A stretch of DNA of 40,225 bases from an uncultured Clostridia bacterium (GCA_947630655.1 CANRIQ010000002.1:1-40225), one strand, 5' to 3'; positions 17,638-28,834 are shown, numbered from the stretch's first letter. The notes: generated from the sequence alone by a model not told the origin. Made by a program: numbers and translations.

Positions 17638-20600
17638 ATGTCCAATTTGTTGTCGGAAGAGTTTGAAAAAACCAAGCGCGAAATCCGCGAGCTGAAAGAC
17701 TCGATTGCCGCGGGAGAGCTTCGCGAAAAGGTTTTTTCGGAGTTTATAGACTTCGGTTTGTGGGAATACGATATTTCCACGGACGTTTTTCGTTTGCTTA
17801 AAAAGCCTAACGGCAGCTATATGGGCGGCGGCGAGACAATAGAGAATTTCCGCGAGGCGGTGATAAGCCGCGGACTGGTCTGCGCGGAGGATCTGCCCGA
17901 GTTTGAAAGCTTTTGCGAAAGCGTTCGGCGCGGGGATAAGAATGTGTCCTGCGATTTGCACGTTGTCGGAAACGAAATGGAAATGACCCGCGTAAAGTAC
18001 GAGGGCAGGACTGTTTTTGACCTTCACGGAAAGCCCATAAAGGTTATCGGCAGAATTGTCGAGTCCGCCGACAAGCACAAGGATCGTTCGGGCGTGAATT
18101 ACGACAGCCTTACGGGGCTGTACACGTCGGAGTATTTCCGCGAGATTGTCCGCGAACGGCGCACCGGCGTAAACCGCTATGACAACGGCGTTTTCCTGTC
18201 TGTAGGAATTGACAATTTCAGGGAATTCGACGAGCAGAGCAAGGATATGTCCGACCGCGTTCAGAAGGCGGTTGCGGATATATTAAGCGATGTTGCCTCC
18301 GCAAACCGCAAAAGCGCGGCGACAAGGGTGCGCAGCGGCGAGTTTCTTATGTACATAAGCTATGCCGAGACGGACGCAGAGGATAAAATCGCGAAGAAGA
18401 TTTTAAACGCGGCAGGAGAGCTTGTCTCCGAAAATAATGAGATAGTCCGCATAAGCATCGGCGTGTCCTATTTCAAAAACAACAGCAAGACCGAGGACGT
18501 CTACGCAGAGGCTGTCCGCGCAATGCGCGAGGCTCGCAAGAGCGGCGGCGGCTGTTATATGCGGTACAGCCCGAGAATGAACCTCTCCGAGGGGGATTTT
18601 GACGGCGAGCTGCGCTCGTCCGCAGATCCCGCGAATATTTACGACCTCATTATTAAGGCGTTTTGCAACGAAAAGGGAAGAAGCCCCATTTTAAAATCCG
18701 CATTTAAGGCGGCGGGACAGTCCATCGGCGCGGCGGTTATCAAATATTACTCGTTCGACGGTGAAGGCGGGGAAATTTACACGCTGTTTTCCGCGTTTGA
18801 CAATATAAAAGACTCTCCCGATGTAAAGCAGTTTTGTTCAAACGGCGAGATTATAAACGCCTTTGACGAAAACGGGTGCCTTCGGATATTCTCCGCCGGT
18901 GACAGCGAATGCGGGCTTTCGCTTTGCGGGGGTGCGGTCTGCGCGGAATGCAGGCTTATAGGCTCGAAAACCGATCCCGCGGGGTATTTCGCGGTGATTT
19001 TCGGCAGCGTGTACGAGCTTTCGCAGGAGGATCTTAATATAATCGACGCGCTTAAAAACGCTCTGACGCGTATGTATACGGTTTATTCCAACAACAGGCT
19101 CGGAATATTCCTTAAAGGCTTTAACAGAGAGATTATCTCCGACCACCGCATGGAGGCTATGTCGATTGTTCCCGGGACGTTCGAGGTGGATTACGCGGGC
19201 GAAAACGCGGCTGAACGGTACGGTATGAAGCCGGGGGATATATGCTATAAGAAAATGCGCGGCAGAAACGAGCCTTGCGTAAACTGCCCCGCGGTAAAGC
19301 TTCTCGAGGGCGGCGGAATGCACGCTTCAAGCGCGTTTTTTGACGAAAGCGCGAAGCGTTGGCTTGATATTACCGCGTCGGTGTGCGATTATGAAAACGG
19401 CGACCGCCGCTATGTCATAAGCTCTACGGATATAACCGACTGCCTCGGAAAAATCCGTATGACAGACGCACTTACGGGCGCGATGACGTTCGATTCGTTT
19501 ACGGCGGAGGCTTTGAGCATTACCTCCGGGGACAAGGACGGCTATTACATCGCGGTTATGAATATCGCGCAGTTCCGCAGAATTAACGAAACCTCGGGCT
19601 TTGAAACGGGAAATACCATTCTGGTCACGGTTGCAGATATTCTTTTGCGCTGTGCATGCGAAAACGAGATTGTCTGCCGAAACGAGGGCACAAGGTTCAT
19701 TATTCTGTTCAGGGCGGCAAATTACGGCGAGCTTGCCGACAGAATAAGCTCTTTGATGAACAGTATTCAGAAACAGGTTTTCGACAAGACAAAAATTCAG
19801 ATTTATCTTGCCGCGGGAATTTGCTCTATGGGCGGCGAGGACGATATAGGGGTTATGGGTGCGCTTGACAGGGCAATTACCGCCCAGCACACCGTTAAGG
19901 ACTCCATGTACTCCCATTCCAATCAGATAGTATTCTACGACGGCGCGCTTCGCGAGGCAATACAGGACAGGCGCATAATAGAAGCGAATATGCAGGGCGC
20001 GCTTGAAAACGGCGAGTTTAAGGTCTACTACCAGCCTAAGGTCAATATCGAAACAGGCGCAGTGGTGGGCGCGGAGGCTCTCGTGCGGTGGATAACCGCG
20101 GACGGGCAGATGATTTCTCCCGGCAAGTTTATCCCGATTTTCGAGCAAAACGGCTTTATCACCGATATGGATTTTGCAATTTACCGCTCGGCAGTCGCTG
20201 ACATAGCGCGGTGGCTTCGAAACGGCATAAAGGTGCCGCTTATCTCGCTTAATGTGTCGCGTTATCATCTGGGCGACGCGCATTTCTGCGAAAAGCTGGT
20301 GGCTCTGGTGGATTCGCTTGGCGTGCCGCACGAGTTTATCGAGCTTGAAATTACCGAAAGCCTGCTTACCGAGAACCTTGAAAAGCTGATTGAAACGGTA
20401 ACCTGGTTTAAACAGCGCGGGTTTAAAATCTCGGTGGACGACTTCGGGTCGGGGTATTCGTCGCTTAATCTGATAACCCAGCTTCCGTTTGATACGCTGA
20501 AAATCGACGGCGGATTTTTCCTGCGGAACGATCTCACCGACAAGAACAAAAAGGTTATCACGTCGGTTGTGACCCTCGCAAAGAGCCTTAATCTCGAAAC

Positions 20601-20739
20601 CGTGTCCGAGGGCGTCGAAACGCAGACGCAGGTGGATTTCCTGCGCGATCTGGGCTGTGATATGATTCAGGGATTTTTCTACTACCGTCCGATGCCGGGG
20701 CGCGATTTTGAAAAGCTGCTGATCTCGCAGACCGTGTGA
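17638..20739 (+). CDS. Cyclic-di-GMP signalling protein: PAS-like region, two GGDEF-like domains, EAL domain
   Basis: DSLTGLYTSEYF...RSGEF; DALTGAMTFDSF...NEGTRF; VGAEALVRW; LEITESLL; DDFGSGYSSL. Confidence 0.92.
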   Translation: MSNLLSEEFEKTKREIRELKDSIAAGELREKVFSEFIDFGLWEYDISTDVFRLLKKPNGSYMGGGETIENFREAVISRGLVCAEDLPEFESFCESVRRGDKNVSCDLHVVGNEMEMTRVKYEGRTVFDLHGKPIKVIGRIVESADKHKDRSGVNYDSLTGLYTSEYFREIVRERRTGVNRYDNGVFLSVGIDNFREFDEQSKDMSDRVQKAVADILSDVASANRKSAATRVRSGEFLMYISYAETDAEDKIAKKILNAAGELVSENNEIVRISIGVSYFKNNSKTEDVYAEAVRAMREARKSGGGCYMRYSPRMNLSEGDFDGELRSSADPANIYDLIIKAFCNEKGRSPILKSAFKAAGQSIGAAVIKYYSFDGEGGEIYTLFSAFDNIKDSPDVKQFCSNGEIINAFDENGCLRIFSAGDSECGLSLCGGAVCAECRLIGSKTDPAGYFAVIFGSVYELSQEDLNIIDALKNALTRMYTVYSNNRLGIFLKGFNREIISDHRMEAMSIVPGTFEVDYAGENAAERYGMKPGDICYKKMRGRNEPCVNCPAVKLLEGGGMHASSAFFDESAKRWLDITASVCDYENGDRRYVISSTDITDCLGKIRMTDALTGAMTFDSFTAEALSITSGDKDGYYIAVMNIAQFRRINETSGFETGNTILVTVADILLRCACENEIVCRNEGTRFIILFRAANYGELADRISSLMNSIQKQVFDKTKIQIYLAAGICSMGGEDDIGVMGALDRAITAQHTVKDSMYSHSNQIVFYDGALREAIQDRRIIEANMQGALENGEFKVYYQPKVNIETGAVVGAEALVRWITADGQMISPGKFIPIFEQNGFITDMDFAIYRSAVADIARWLRNGIKVPLISLNVSRYHLGDAHFCEKLVALVDSLGVPHEFIELEITESLLTENLEKLIETVTWFKQRGFKISVDDFGSGYSSLNLITQLPFDTLKIDGGFFLRNDLTDKNKKVITSVVTLAKSLNLETVSEGVETQTQVDFLRDLGCDMIQGFFYYRPMPGRDFEKLLISQTV

Positions 20740-20940
20740 TGCAAATGACGGTATAATGCGGATTTCCACGGATTTAACAGGGTTTTCAACATAAAAACCG
20801 TGAATTTCGGCATTGTTGTCACGTTTTTATCACATAACGGTTGAAAAGTGCCTGTTCGCACACCAAAATAACAGGGTTTTCAACAGAGTTTTAACCGGTT
20901 TTACGGTTGAAATTGTTGAAAAAACTAAGCTGAAAAAATA

Positions 20941-20972
20941 AAAACCGCGCCTTTAAAAGACGCGGTTTTTTG
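20941..20972. terminator. Bidirectional terminator
   Basis: AAAACCGCG...CGCGGTTTTTT. Confidence 0.85.
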
Positions 20973-20984
20973 TTGAATTTTCTA

Positions 20985-22364
20985 TTAAAATGCAATTCTC
21001 TGCTCGATGTAAAGCTTAACCTCGGAAATGGGAATTCTTACCTGCTGCATCGAATCGCGCTCGCGGACAGTCACGCAGCCGTCCGTTTCGCTGTCGAAGT
21101 CGTAGGTCACGCAAAACGGCGTTCCGATCTCGTCCTGGCGGCGGTAACGCTTGCCGATTGCTCCAGCCTCGTCGTAATCCGCGCAAAAGCTCTTAGAAAG
21201 CTCCTCGTACAGCTCCGTCGCCTTTTCGCCGAGCTTTTTCGACAGCGGCAGCACCGCGCATTTTACGGGAGCTAATGCCGGGTGAATGTGCATAACCGTC
21301 CTTGTTGTGCCGTCCTCAAGCTGCTCCTCGTCGTAAGCGTCGCACACCACCGCCAAAAACAGCCTTTCCACGCCAAGCGACGGCTCGATAACATACGGGA
21401 TATATTTCTCATTGGTTTCGGGATCGAAGTATTCAAGGCTCTTTCCGCTGGTCTTGATGTGCTGTGTGAGGTCGTAATCGGTTCTGTCAGCAACTCCCCA
21501 AAGCTCTCCCCAGCCGAACGACGGGAAACGGAACTCAAAATCCGTCGTTGCCTTCGAGTAGAAGCAAAGCTCCTTTGCGGAGTGGTCGCGCGCGTGGATA
21601 TTTTCTTCCCGAAGCCCGATAGAAAGCAAAAATTCCTTGCAGTAATTTCTCCAGTAGTTGAACCATTCAAGGTCAGTCCCCGGCTTGCAGAAAAACTCAA
21701 GCTCCATCTGCTCGAACTCGCGCACGCGGAAAATAAACTGCCCCGGAGTAATCTCGTTTCTGAACGATTTTCCGACCTGCGCCACGCCGAACGGCACTTT
21801 TTTGCGCGTAGTCCTCTGGATATTCGCGAAATTTACAAAAATTCCCTGCGCCGTTTCGGGGCGAAGATACAAATCGTTCTTGCTGTCCTCGGTAACGCCC
21901 TGCGCAGTCTTGAACATAAGGTTGAACTGGCGTATATCGGTGAAATTCGTGCTTCCGCAGTTGGGGCATTTAATGCCGTTTTCGCGGATATAGCTTACCA
22001 TTTCCTCGTTTGACCAGCCGTCCGCGGAGGTGCCGTTAAAGTCCTCGATAAGCTTGTCGGCACGGTGACGCGTCTTGCAGTCGCGGCAGTCCATAAGCGG
22101 GTCGGAAAATCCTCCGACATGCCCGGACGCCACCCAGGTCTGCGGGTTCATAAGGATTGCGCTGTCAAGACCGACGTTGTACTTGTTTTCCTGAACGAAC
22201 TTCTTGCGCCAGGCGCGCTTGATGTTCTCCTTAAGCTCCACGCCCAGCGGACCATAGTCCCAGGTGTTCGCAAGACCGCCGTAAATCTCGCTTCCGGGGT
22301 ATACAAACCCTCGGTGTATACACAGCGTCTTTATCGTTTCAAGCGATTTATCTTCGTTTTTCAT
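20985..22364 (-). CDS. glyS: Glycyl-tRNA synthetase (single-chain type)
   Basis: [14 protein letters not shown]-like start, [28 protein letters not shown]. Confidence 0.97.
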   Translation of the reverse strand: MKNEDKSLETIKTLCIHRGFVYPGSEIYGGLANTWDYGPLGVELKENIKRAWRKKFVQENKYNVGLDSAILMNPQTWVASGHVGGFSDPLMDCRDCKTRHRADKLIEDFNGTSADGWSNEEMVSYIRENGIKCPNCGSTNFTDIRQFNLMFKTAQGVTEDSKNDLYLRPETAQGIFVNFANIQRTTRKKVPFGVAQVGKSFRNEITPGQFIFRVREFEQMELEFFCKPGTDLEWFNYWRNYCKEFLLSIGLREENIHARDHSAKELCFYSKATTDFEFRFPSFGWGELWGVADRTDYDLTQHIKTSGKSLEYFDPETNEKYIPYVIEPSLGVERLFLAVVCDAYDEEQLEDGTTRTVMHIHPALAPVKCAVLPLSKKLGEKATELYEELSKSFCADYDEAGAIGKRYRRQDEIGTPFCVTYDFDSETDGCVTVRERDSMQQVRIPISEVKLYIEQRIAF

Positions 22365-22401
22365 CAGTAAAAATTCCTTTCATACCCCCGTCGGGAACAT
22401 T

Positions 22402-22857
22402 TTATTCGCCTAAATCCCGTTTAAGCAACTTGTAAACATACATATAGCTTATCGGCAGGGTGTTGTCCCTGTTGGAGATTTCTTCAATCTCCCCGCCGAT
22501 TTCCCCGCGTTTGTCAGCGTCGCTTTTTTGATAACGCTTTACTGCCGAAAGCCATTCTCTCTCCGTGTCAAGAGAGCGGATAAGCGCGGCGTGAGCCGTG
22601 GAATACTGTTCGGGAGGAGTTATCTTCTCAAACGCGTTAAGCGAATTTTCAAAGTCCTCGCAAAAACGCGCGAAATCAGCCTCCTCGGGTTCTGTCGCCA
22701 TTTTTGCAAATTCCATCTGCGCGTCAAGATAACCCTTCCAGCACGCGGAAAGCTCGTCGCGATATTCCTCCGGGGAAAGTCCCGATTTGCACCCCGCAAA
22801 AAGCGTTACAGCCATTATCACAGCCAACGCAAGCAAAACGGACAGCTTTTTAATCAT
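22402..22857 (-). CDS. Small putative lipoprotein
   Basis: MIKKLSVLLALAVIMAVTLFAGCKS lipobox. Confidence 0.7.
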   Translation of the reverse strand: MIKKLSVLLALAVIMAVTLFAGCKSGLSPEEYRDELSACWKGYLDAQMEFAKMATEPEEADFARFCEDFENSLNAFEKITPPEQYSTAHAALIRSLDTEREWLSAVKRYQKSDADKRGEIGGEIEEISNRDNTLPISYMYVYKLLKRDLGE

Positions 22858-22858
22858 A

Positions 22859-23923
22859 TTACAGCTTCTCAATCCAGCCCATATCGTCGGGTATTTTTCC
22901 GTACTGCATACCCGTCATGGTGTCGTACAGGCGTTGAGTCAGCTTTCCTATCTTGTTATTGCCGATTTCCATAACCTTGTCGCCCCAGCGCAGATGACCT
23001 ACGGGCGATACGACAGCCGCCGTGCCCGTGCCGAATACCTCGTCAAGCTTGCCCGCGTCGTAAGCGTCAGCGACCTCCTGAATGGAAATTCTGCGCTCGG
23101 TAGCCTTAATTCCCCACTTTTTGCAAAGCTCCAGAACGGATTTTCTTGTAATTCCGCTTAAAACAGAGCCCTGAAGCTGCGGAGTTACGACTTCTCCGTC
23201 GATAACGAACATAATGTTCATAGAGCCGACTTCTTCAATATATTTCTGCTCTATACCGTCAAGCCAGAGCACCTGCGAATAATTCAGCTTGTGCGCGTCG
23301 TCCTGCGAATGAAGCGAAGCGGCATAGTTTCCGCCTGTTTTGGTAAAGCCCATACCGCCGCGGACCGCTCTTACATACTTAGTTTCAACGTAAATGGAAA
23401 CAGGCTCAAGCCCCGTGGAATAATAAGCTCCCGACGGGCTCATAATTATCATAAAGTAATACTTGTCGCCCGGACGAACGCCGAGGAACGGATCCGCCGC
23501 GAAAATAAACGGGCGGATATAAAGCGACGCGCCGTCGGTGTGAGGAACCCAGTCCTTGTCGACCTCTACCACGGTGTGCAGTGCCTGCAAAGCGTCTTCA
23601 ACGGGGATTTCGGGGATAACAAGACGCTCGGCGGAGATGTTCATTCTCTTGAAATTCTCGACAGGACGGAAGAACTGAATTGACCCGTCGGCGGTGCGAT
23701 AAGCCTTTAACCCCTCGAAAATCTCCTGCCCGTAATGCAGCACCATTGCCGCGGGAGACAGCGAAATATCGCCGTAGGGGACTACTCTTGCGTCGTGCCA
23801 GCCTTTTCCCGTGTCATACTCCATAACGAACATATGATCGGTGAAGATATGCCCGAAACCGAGTTTGGTTTCGTCTGCGGGCTTTGCCTTTGGGGCGGTA
23901 GTTTTCTCAATTCTGATTTCCAT
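22859..23923 (-). CDS. ilvE: Branched-chain amino acid aminotransferase
   Basis: YGQEIFEGLKAYR, SLYIRPFIFA, GGNYAASLHSQ, EEVGSMNIMFV. Confidence 0.96.
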   Translation of the reverse strand: MEIRIEKTTAPKAKPADETKLGFGHIFTDHMFVMEYDTGKGWHDARVVPYGDISLSPAAMVLHYGQEIFEGLKAYRTADGSIQFFRPVENFKRMNISAERLVIPEIPVEDALQALHTVVEVDKDWVPHTDGASLYIRPFIFAADPFLGVRPGDKYYFMIIMSPSGAYYSTGLEPVSIYVETKYVRAVRGGMGFTKTGGNYAASLHSQDDAHKLNYSQVLWLDGIEQKYIEEVGSMNIMFVIDGEVVTPQLQGSVLSGITRKSVLELCKKWGIKATERRISIQEVADAYDAGKLDEVFGTGTAAVVSPVGHLRWGDKVMEIGNNKIGKLTQRLYDTMTGMQYGKIPDDMGWIEKL

Positions 23924-24036
23924 AGTAAATACCTTCCTTTTTATTCTGCGGGATCGAATTTCTCAATTCCGGATTTTACTTTTAACGACTATATTTTACC
24001 ACTTTTTCCCCCGATTGTCAACAGAAATTTATGCCG

Positions 24037-26067
24037 TTACTTAAACTTATCTTTAAGCTTCTTTTCGGCGATGCCGTAGCTGAACGAGATAACAAGCAGC
24101 GTTATGCCGAAGCCGATAAACAGCAGCGTTCTTCCCATAGCGTCCACGCCGCGGAAATCAAACAAAAACAGCTTTGCGGACGACAGCAGCACCAGCGCAA
24201 GCCCAAATCTGCGAAGCACCGCGTTCATCTTTATAAAGCCTATGACAATCCACACCACCGCGGTCGCAATGTAGATTATGCTTATAATGCAGTTTGTAAA
24301 CGCCACAAAATCGTTTGTCCCGAGAACCGTCGTAAGCGTCGCGATAGCGTAAGCCGAAACGATAAGACCCGCCGCCTTCGCGAATTTCGGGGCTTTTTCC
24401 TCGATTTGCAGGGTTATATCCAACACCGCCAGCACCGACACGACATTTACGATAACCGTCACGATTATAAGTCCCGCGCTTAACATATTATCACCCGAGC
24501 TTGTAACGGCGTTTATAAGATTTGCCCACGACAGGCATATAAGCCCTATTCCGTAAAGCGTAAACGAGGAAACACTGCTTAAAACCTTCATATACTTAAG
24601 CTTGCCCGCCAAAAATCCGAGCAGCATCCACATCGCCCCGCAAATAAGCGCGGAGCAAGCCCATTCACGAGCGCGGGTGTCAAACATATCCGGGAAGAGC
24701 GGAAGCAGCTTTGACGAAATCATATACGCCCCGAGAATTCCCGTGTTCAAAAGCACCAGCGCGGAATATACCTGAAAAAGCGTGCGGTCGGTTTTCTTTC
24801 TTATGATAAAGAAAATCATAACGCCTATCCAGACGGCGATGTTTATGATAATTATCGGCAGGCTTTCCTTCATAAAGGTTGCCGGCAGGAACAGCATCTC
24901 CGCAAACCCAAACAGCACCCAGCTCCAGATTTTAAACAGCATGCGGTCGATAAATTCTCCCAGCACCAGCACCGCAAGCGCGTAGATATGCACAGCGGCA
25001 TAATACGCCGTAAACGGCGCGTGCAGCATATCCAGAACCAGCATAAGAATAAGCAAAGCGGAGGCTAAGATTATGTTGAACATGACCGTCGCCACGCGGC
25101 AGCGCGTTCCGAACCGAAGCGAGTACACCGCCGACAAAACCGCGCAGATAAGCAGCAGCACCGCAAGGAAAATAACCGCCGAAGCGTTTCCGATGCCTTT
25201 AAACAGCGCGCCGAACGAGAATATCGTCAAAAATCCGAGAGCCGACACCAGTGCTGCTGTTTCCCCGTCGGTCATGCGTCCGTCCGCCTCGACAGCGTTT
25301 AAAAGCGGCTCCGCGCAATAGCACACCGCGCAGCAAACGGCAAAGGTTACCGTAAACATCTCCACTCCGCCGTAAATGTCGAATTTCGCCAGACCTATGC
25401 CGAAAAGAGCAAGTATCTCGATAAAAGCCGCCGTCATGCCGATTATATACGACGCTTTATAGCCGTATTTTCGTGCCATAACTGCAACTATAAAATGCAC
25501 CGCGATGAAAAACACCGCCGCGGCGCACCAGCCCCCGAAATCCGGGTCGTAAAACAGCGGAATTATCGACAGCGCAGCCGTCACGATAAGCATTCCCTGC
25601 GACCTTGTAAACCGCGTCATCACAACGCCCACCGCAGCCGCCAGCCCGCATGCCAACGCCGCTCCCGCCGCGCTGTACACCTCAAAGCCGAACCGCCCGA
25701 TAAGCGTGCTTACAAAAAGCTCCGCCACGCCGCCGTAAATCAGCGCGTTTGCGAAGATGGGAGAGCCTTTTTTGAAGAAGACAGCCCCCACCACCAGCAT
25801 TATAAATCCCACCGCCACAACCAACGCCATTCTCACGGCGGCGGGAATATACCCCTCAGACGCCGCCGAAAACGCGATAACGCTTGCGATGACGAAAATT
25901 ACGCCTATCTTGCTTAAAAGATTAGTCGCAACAAACATTTCCCCCTTGGAAACAGCTCCGCGGGGCGGCGCGGGCATATTTGCAGGCGCAGTCGGCGGTT
26001 TTTGCGCGTTTTGCGTGTTTTGCGGGAAATTGCCGTTATTATTGTTAAAATTGCCGTTATTGTCCAT
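24037..26067 (-). CDS. Large polytopic membrane protein (DUF2339-like)
   Basis: About 20 predicted hydrophobic helices; N-terminal N/P-rich cytoplasmic segment. Confidence 0.6.
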   Translation of the reverse strand: MDNNGNFNNNNGNFPQNTQNAQKPPTAPANMPAPPRGAVSKGEMFVATNLLSKIGVIFVIASVIAFSAASEGYIPAAVRMALVVAVGFIMLVVGAVFFKKGSPIFANALIYGGVAELFVSTLIGRFGFEVYSAAGAALACGLAAAVGVVMTRFTRSQGMLIVTAALSIIPLFYDPDFGGWCAAAVFFIAVHFIVAVMARKYGYKASYIIGMTAAFIEILALFGIGLAKFDIYGGVEMFTVTFAVCCAVCYCAEPLLNAVEADGRMTDGETAALVSALGFLTIFSFGALFKGIGNASAVIFLAVLLLICAVLSAVYSLRFGTRCRVATVMFNIILASALLILMLVLDMLHAPFTAYYAAVHIYALAVLVLGEFIDRMLFKIWSWVLFGFAEMLFLPATFMKESLPIIIINIAVWIGVMIFFIIRKKTDRTLFQVYSALVLLNTGILGAYMISSKLLPLFPDMFDTRAREWACSALICGAMWMLLGFLAGKLKYMKVLSSVSSFTLYGIGLICLSWANLINAVTSSGDNMLSAGLIIVTVIVNVVSVLAVLDITLQIEEKAPKFAKAAGLIVSAYAIATLTTVLGTNDFVAFTNCIISIIYIATAVVWIVIGFIKMNAVLRRFGLALVLLSSAKLFLFDFRGVDAMGRTLLFIGFGITLLVISFSYGIAEKKLKDKFK

Positions 26068-26302
26068 AATATCTCCTTAGTATGCCGTTGTTTCGGACTA
26101 TTCATTAGTAATTATAACACACAACAGTTGAAATTTCAAGTATTGCAGTTGATTTTCACCAAAAAAACATAATGATTTTGTAAAAATCCCTTGACTATTT
26201 TGCAATTTTGTATTATAATAGATAAATGTGATATTGTTTCTTGAGGGCAAAAAGCTTTTGTTGCCAAATTATGGAATGAAAAAGAACGGAGTGATAAAAT
26301 CA

Positions 26303-28756
26303 ATGGTAGTATTAAACGGAATAAAACGTGAAAAGACAAGGATTACAAAACCCGATTTCTTTATCGTTTTCTTTCTTATAATTGTCTTTACGGTGCTGTC
26401 CACGGCGGGCGTGCATACCTACTACGGAGATGTAAAAAGCTCGTGGATATGGGGAATTGACGATATAAGATGGGGAATTGATATCCGCGGCGGCGTAAAC
26501 GTGACGTTCGGAGTGCCCGAGGATTACGCGGCTGAACACGAAATCACCGAAGCGGACCTGAACGCGGCAAAGTCGATTATCGAAACTCGTCTTGTCGATA
26601 AAAATATCAACGACTACGAGGTGTATGTCGATTCGGCGACAAACGGCATTATCGTGCAGTTCCCGTGGCAGGCGGACGATACCTCCTTCGACCCCGCAAA
26701 GGCGGTTCAGGAGATTGGCGAGACCGCAATGCTGACGTTCCGCGAAAAGCACGAGGTTGACGAGGACGGGCGTCCGACGGGCGATACCGCGGATAATATA
26801 GTTCTCACGGGCTCGGACGTTGAAAAGGCGCAGGCGGGCTATGTCAGAACCGATGACAACTCGGGAACGTATGAGTGGATAGTTATGCTTGATCTGAAAA
26901 GCTCGGGCAAGGAGGCTTTCGCGGAGGCTACACAGCGTCTCGTCGGGGACACAATCTCCATCTGGATGGACGATATCTGCATCTCCTACCCGACGATAAA
27001 CGAGCCGATTACCGACGGAAGCTGCCAGATTTCGGGTTCCTTCGACGAGCAGTCCGCGCGCGACCTCGCGAATAAGATAAACGGCGGCGCGCTGCCGTTC
27101 AAGCTCGAAATCGAGAGCCTTTCCACCATTTCCCCCGTACTCGGTACGGGTGCGCGCGACGCTATGGCTCTGGCGGGGCTTATCGCGTTTATTCTCATCG
27201 CGGTATTTATGATAGTATACTACAGACTTCCCGGCTTTGTGGCGGTAATCGCCCTTGCGGGGCAGGTTGCGGGTATGTTTGCGGCGATAACGGGATTTTT
27301 CGGGTTCAACGACGCGTCTTCGCTGACGCTTCCCGGTATTGCGGGTATTATTCTTTCAATAGGCATGGGCGTTGACGCAAACGTTATTTCCACGGAAAGA
27401 ATTAAGGAAGAGCTGAAAAGCGGGCGCACGATAGACGGCGCGCTGAAAAACGGCTTTTCGCGCGGATTTACGGCAATTCTCGACTCCAACCTCACGGTTA
27501 TTATAGTGGCTCTTATCCTTATGGCGGTGTTCGGAACATGGTTCGGCGCGACAACCGAGGGCACGGTATATTCGTTCGGCTACACGCTGCTTGCGGGCGT
27601 AATTATGAACTTCATAATGGCTTGCTGGGCAACGCGCTTTATGACGATTTCGCTGTCGAAGTTTAAGTGCTTCAGAAAACCGTGGTTTTACGGCGTGTCT
27701 AACAAGGAAATCTCGGGCGACATCGAAAAAGGCAAAAGCACCGTTCAGAATATTGACGTTCAGGCGAAAACCAACGTTGATTTCGTCGGAAAACGCAAGA
27801 TTTTCGTTATCATCTCCGCGGCGGCGGCTGTGCTTACAATTGTTCTCACCTTCGTTATCGGTGTGAATATTGATATTCGTTTCAAGGGCGGTACGATTGT
27901 TACCTACTCCTACGAGGGAGAGGTCAATACAAACGACGTCAAGGCGGCGGTTGAGGAGCTTGGCACTCCGAGGGCTACGGTTACCACGGGAACAAGCTTT
28001 ACGGGGGATATGAACACCATTGTCATCTCTTTTGCGGCGGACGAGAAAATGGACGACAGTATGCTTACCGATGTGTCCGAAAGCCTTGCAAAGAAGTTCC
28101 CCGACAATAAAATCGAAAACCTCGACACCACCAACGTTTCCGCGTCGGCGGGTTCGCAGTTCTTCATTTCCTGCCTTATCGCGGTAGTTGTGGCGTTTGT
28201 GCTGCTGGTAATTTATATCGGCTTCAGATTTAGGAAAATCGGCGGCGTTTCGGCGGGCGTTATCGCAATACTCTGCCTGCTGCACGACGTGGTTATGACC
28301 TACGCGGTGTATGTTATAGGCGGAATGGCTCTTGACACCAACTTTATGGCGGTAATTCTGACCCTGCTCGGCTACTCTATCAACAACACCATTATAATCT
28401 ACGACCGTCTGCGTGAAAACAGGGCTAAACACGGCGGCAGAATGACCGACCGCGAGCTTGTAAACCTCTCGATAAATCAAACGCTGTCGCGTTCGGTAAT
28501 CACCACGGCGACCACCGTTACTGCGATGATTTCGATTGTTATAGTTTGCTCAATGCTGGGAGTTACTTCAATTCTGTCGTTTGCAATTCCGCTTGCAATC
28601 GGTATGCTGGTAGGATTTTACTCCTCGCTGTGCCTGGCGGGTCCGTTGTGGATCTGGTGGCAGGAGCGCAAAGAGCGCAAATCGGGAAAAGCTGACAAGA
28701 GCGGCAAGGGACATAAGTCCGAAAAGCCCGCTGCTGACGCAAAGCCCGAGGTTTAA
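26303..28756 (+). CDS. secDF: Fused SecD/SecF protein-export protein
   Basis: WGIDIRGGVNVTFG, SIGMGVDANVISTERIKEE, then RFKGGTIVTYSYEGEV and TLLGYSINNTIIIYDRLREN. Confidence 0.95.
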   Translation: MVVLNGIKREKTRITKPDFFIVFFLIIVFTVLSTAGVHTYYGDVKSSWIWGIDDIRWGIDIRGGVNVTFGVPEDYAAEHEITEADLNAAKSIIETRLVDKNINDYEVYVDSATNGIIVQFPWQADDTSFDPAKAVQEIGETAMLTFREKHEVDEDGRPTGDTADNIVLTGSDVEKAQAGYVRTDDNSGTYEWIVMLDLKSSGKEAFAEATQRLVGDTISIWMDDICISYPTINEPITDGSCQISGSFDEQSARDLANKINGGALPFKLEIESLSTISPVLGTGARDAMALAGLIAFILIAVFMIVYYRLPGFVAVIALAGQVAGMFAAITGFFGFNDASSLTLPGIAGIILSIGMGVDANVISTERIKEELKSGRTIDGALKNGFSRGFTAILDSNLTVIIVALILMAVFGTWFGATTEGTVYSFGYTLLAGVIMNFIMACWATRFMTISLSKFKCFRKPWFYGVSNKEISGDIEKGKSTVQNIDVQAKTNVDFVGKRKIFVIISAAAAVLTIVLTFVIGVNIDIRFKGGTIVTYSYEGEVNTNDVKAAVEELGTPRATVTTGTSFTGDMNTIVISFAADEKMDDSMLTDVSESLAKKFPDNKIENLDTTNVSASAGSQFFISCLIAVVVAFVLLVIYIGFRFRKIGGVSAGVIAILCLLHDVVMTYAVYVIGGMALDTNFMAVILTLLGYSINNTIIIYDRLRENRAKHGGRMTDRELVNLSINQTLSRSVITTATTVTAMISIVIVCSMLGVTSILSFAIPLAIGMLVGFYSSLCLAGPLWIWWQERKERKSGKADKSGKGHKSEKPAADAKPEV

Positions 28757-28774
28757 CAGAAAATCATTTGAAAA

Positions 28775-28812
28775 GATCCGCTGCCTGTCTGCGACAGCGG
28801 GTCTTTGACGTT
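28775..28812 (+). terminator. Terminator after secDF
   Basis: GATCCGCTG...CAGCGGGTC followed by T-rich sequence. Confidence 0.6.
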
Positions 28813-28834
28813 TTTGGTTTTTTTTGGAGGAAAT

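Noticed and set aside
19327-20769. 480-aa minus-strand ORF opposite the EAL region
   Set aside because: Antisense shadow of the GGDEF/EAL gene; no domain, no SD.
20740-20940. oriC or DnaA-box cluster suggested by TTTTCAACA and TTATCACATAA motifs
   Set aside because: No proper TTATNCACA boxes and no dnaA/dnaN nearby; kept only as an unexplained repeat.
27356-28480. 374-aa minus-strand ORF opposite secDF
   Set aside because: Antisense shadow with H/R/N-rich composition; secDF motifs are clear on the + strand.
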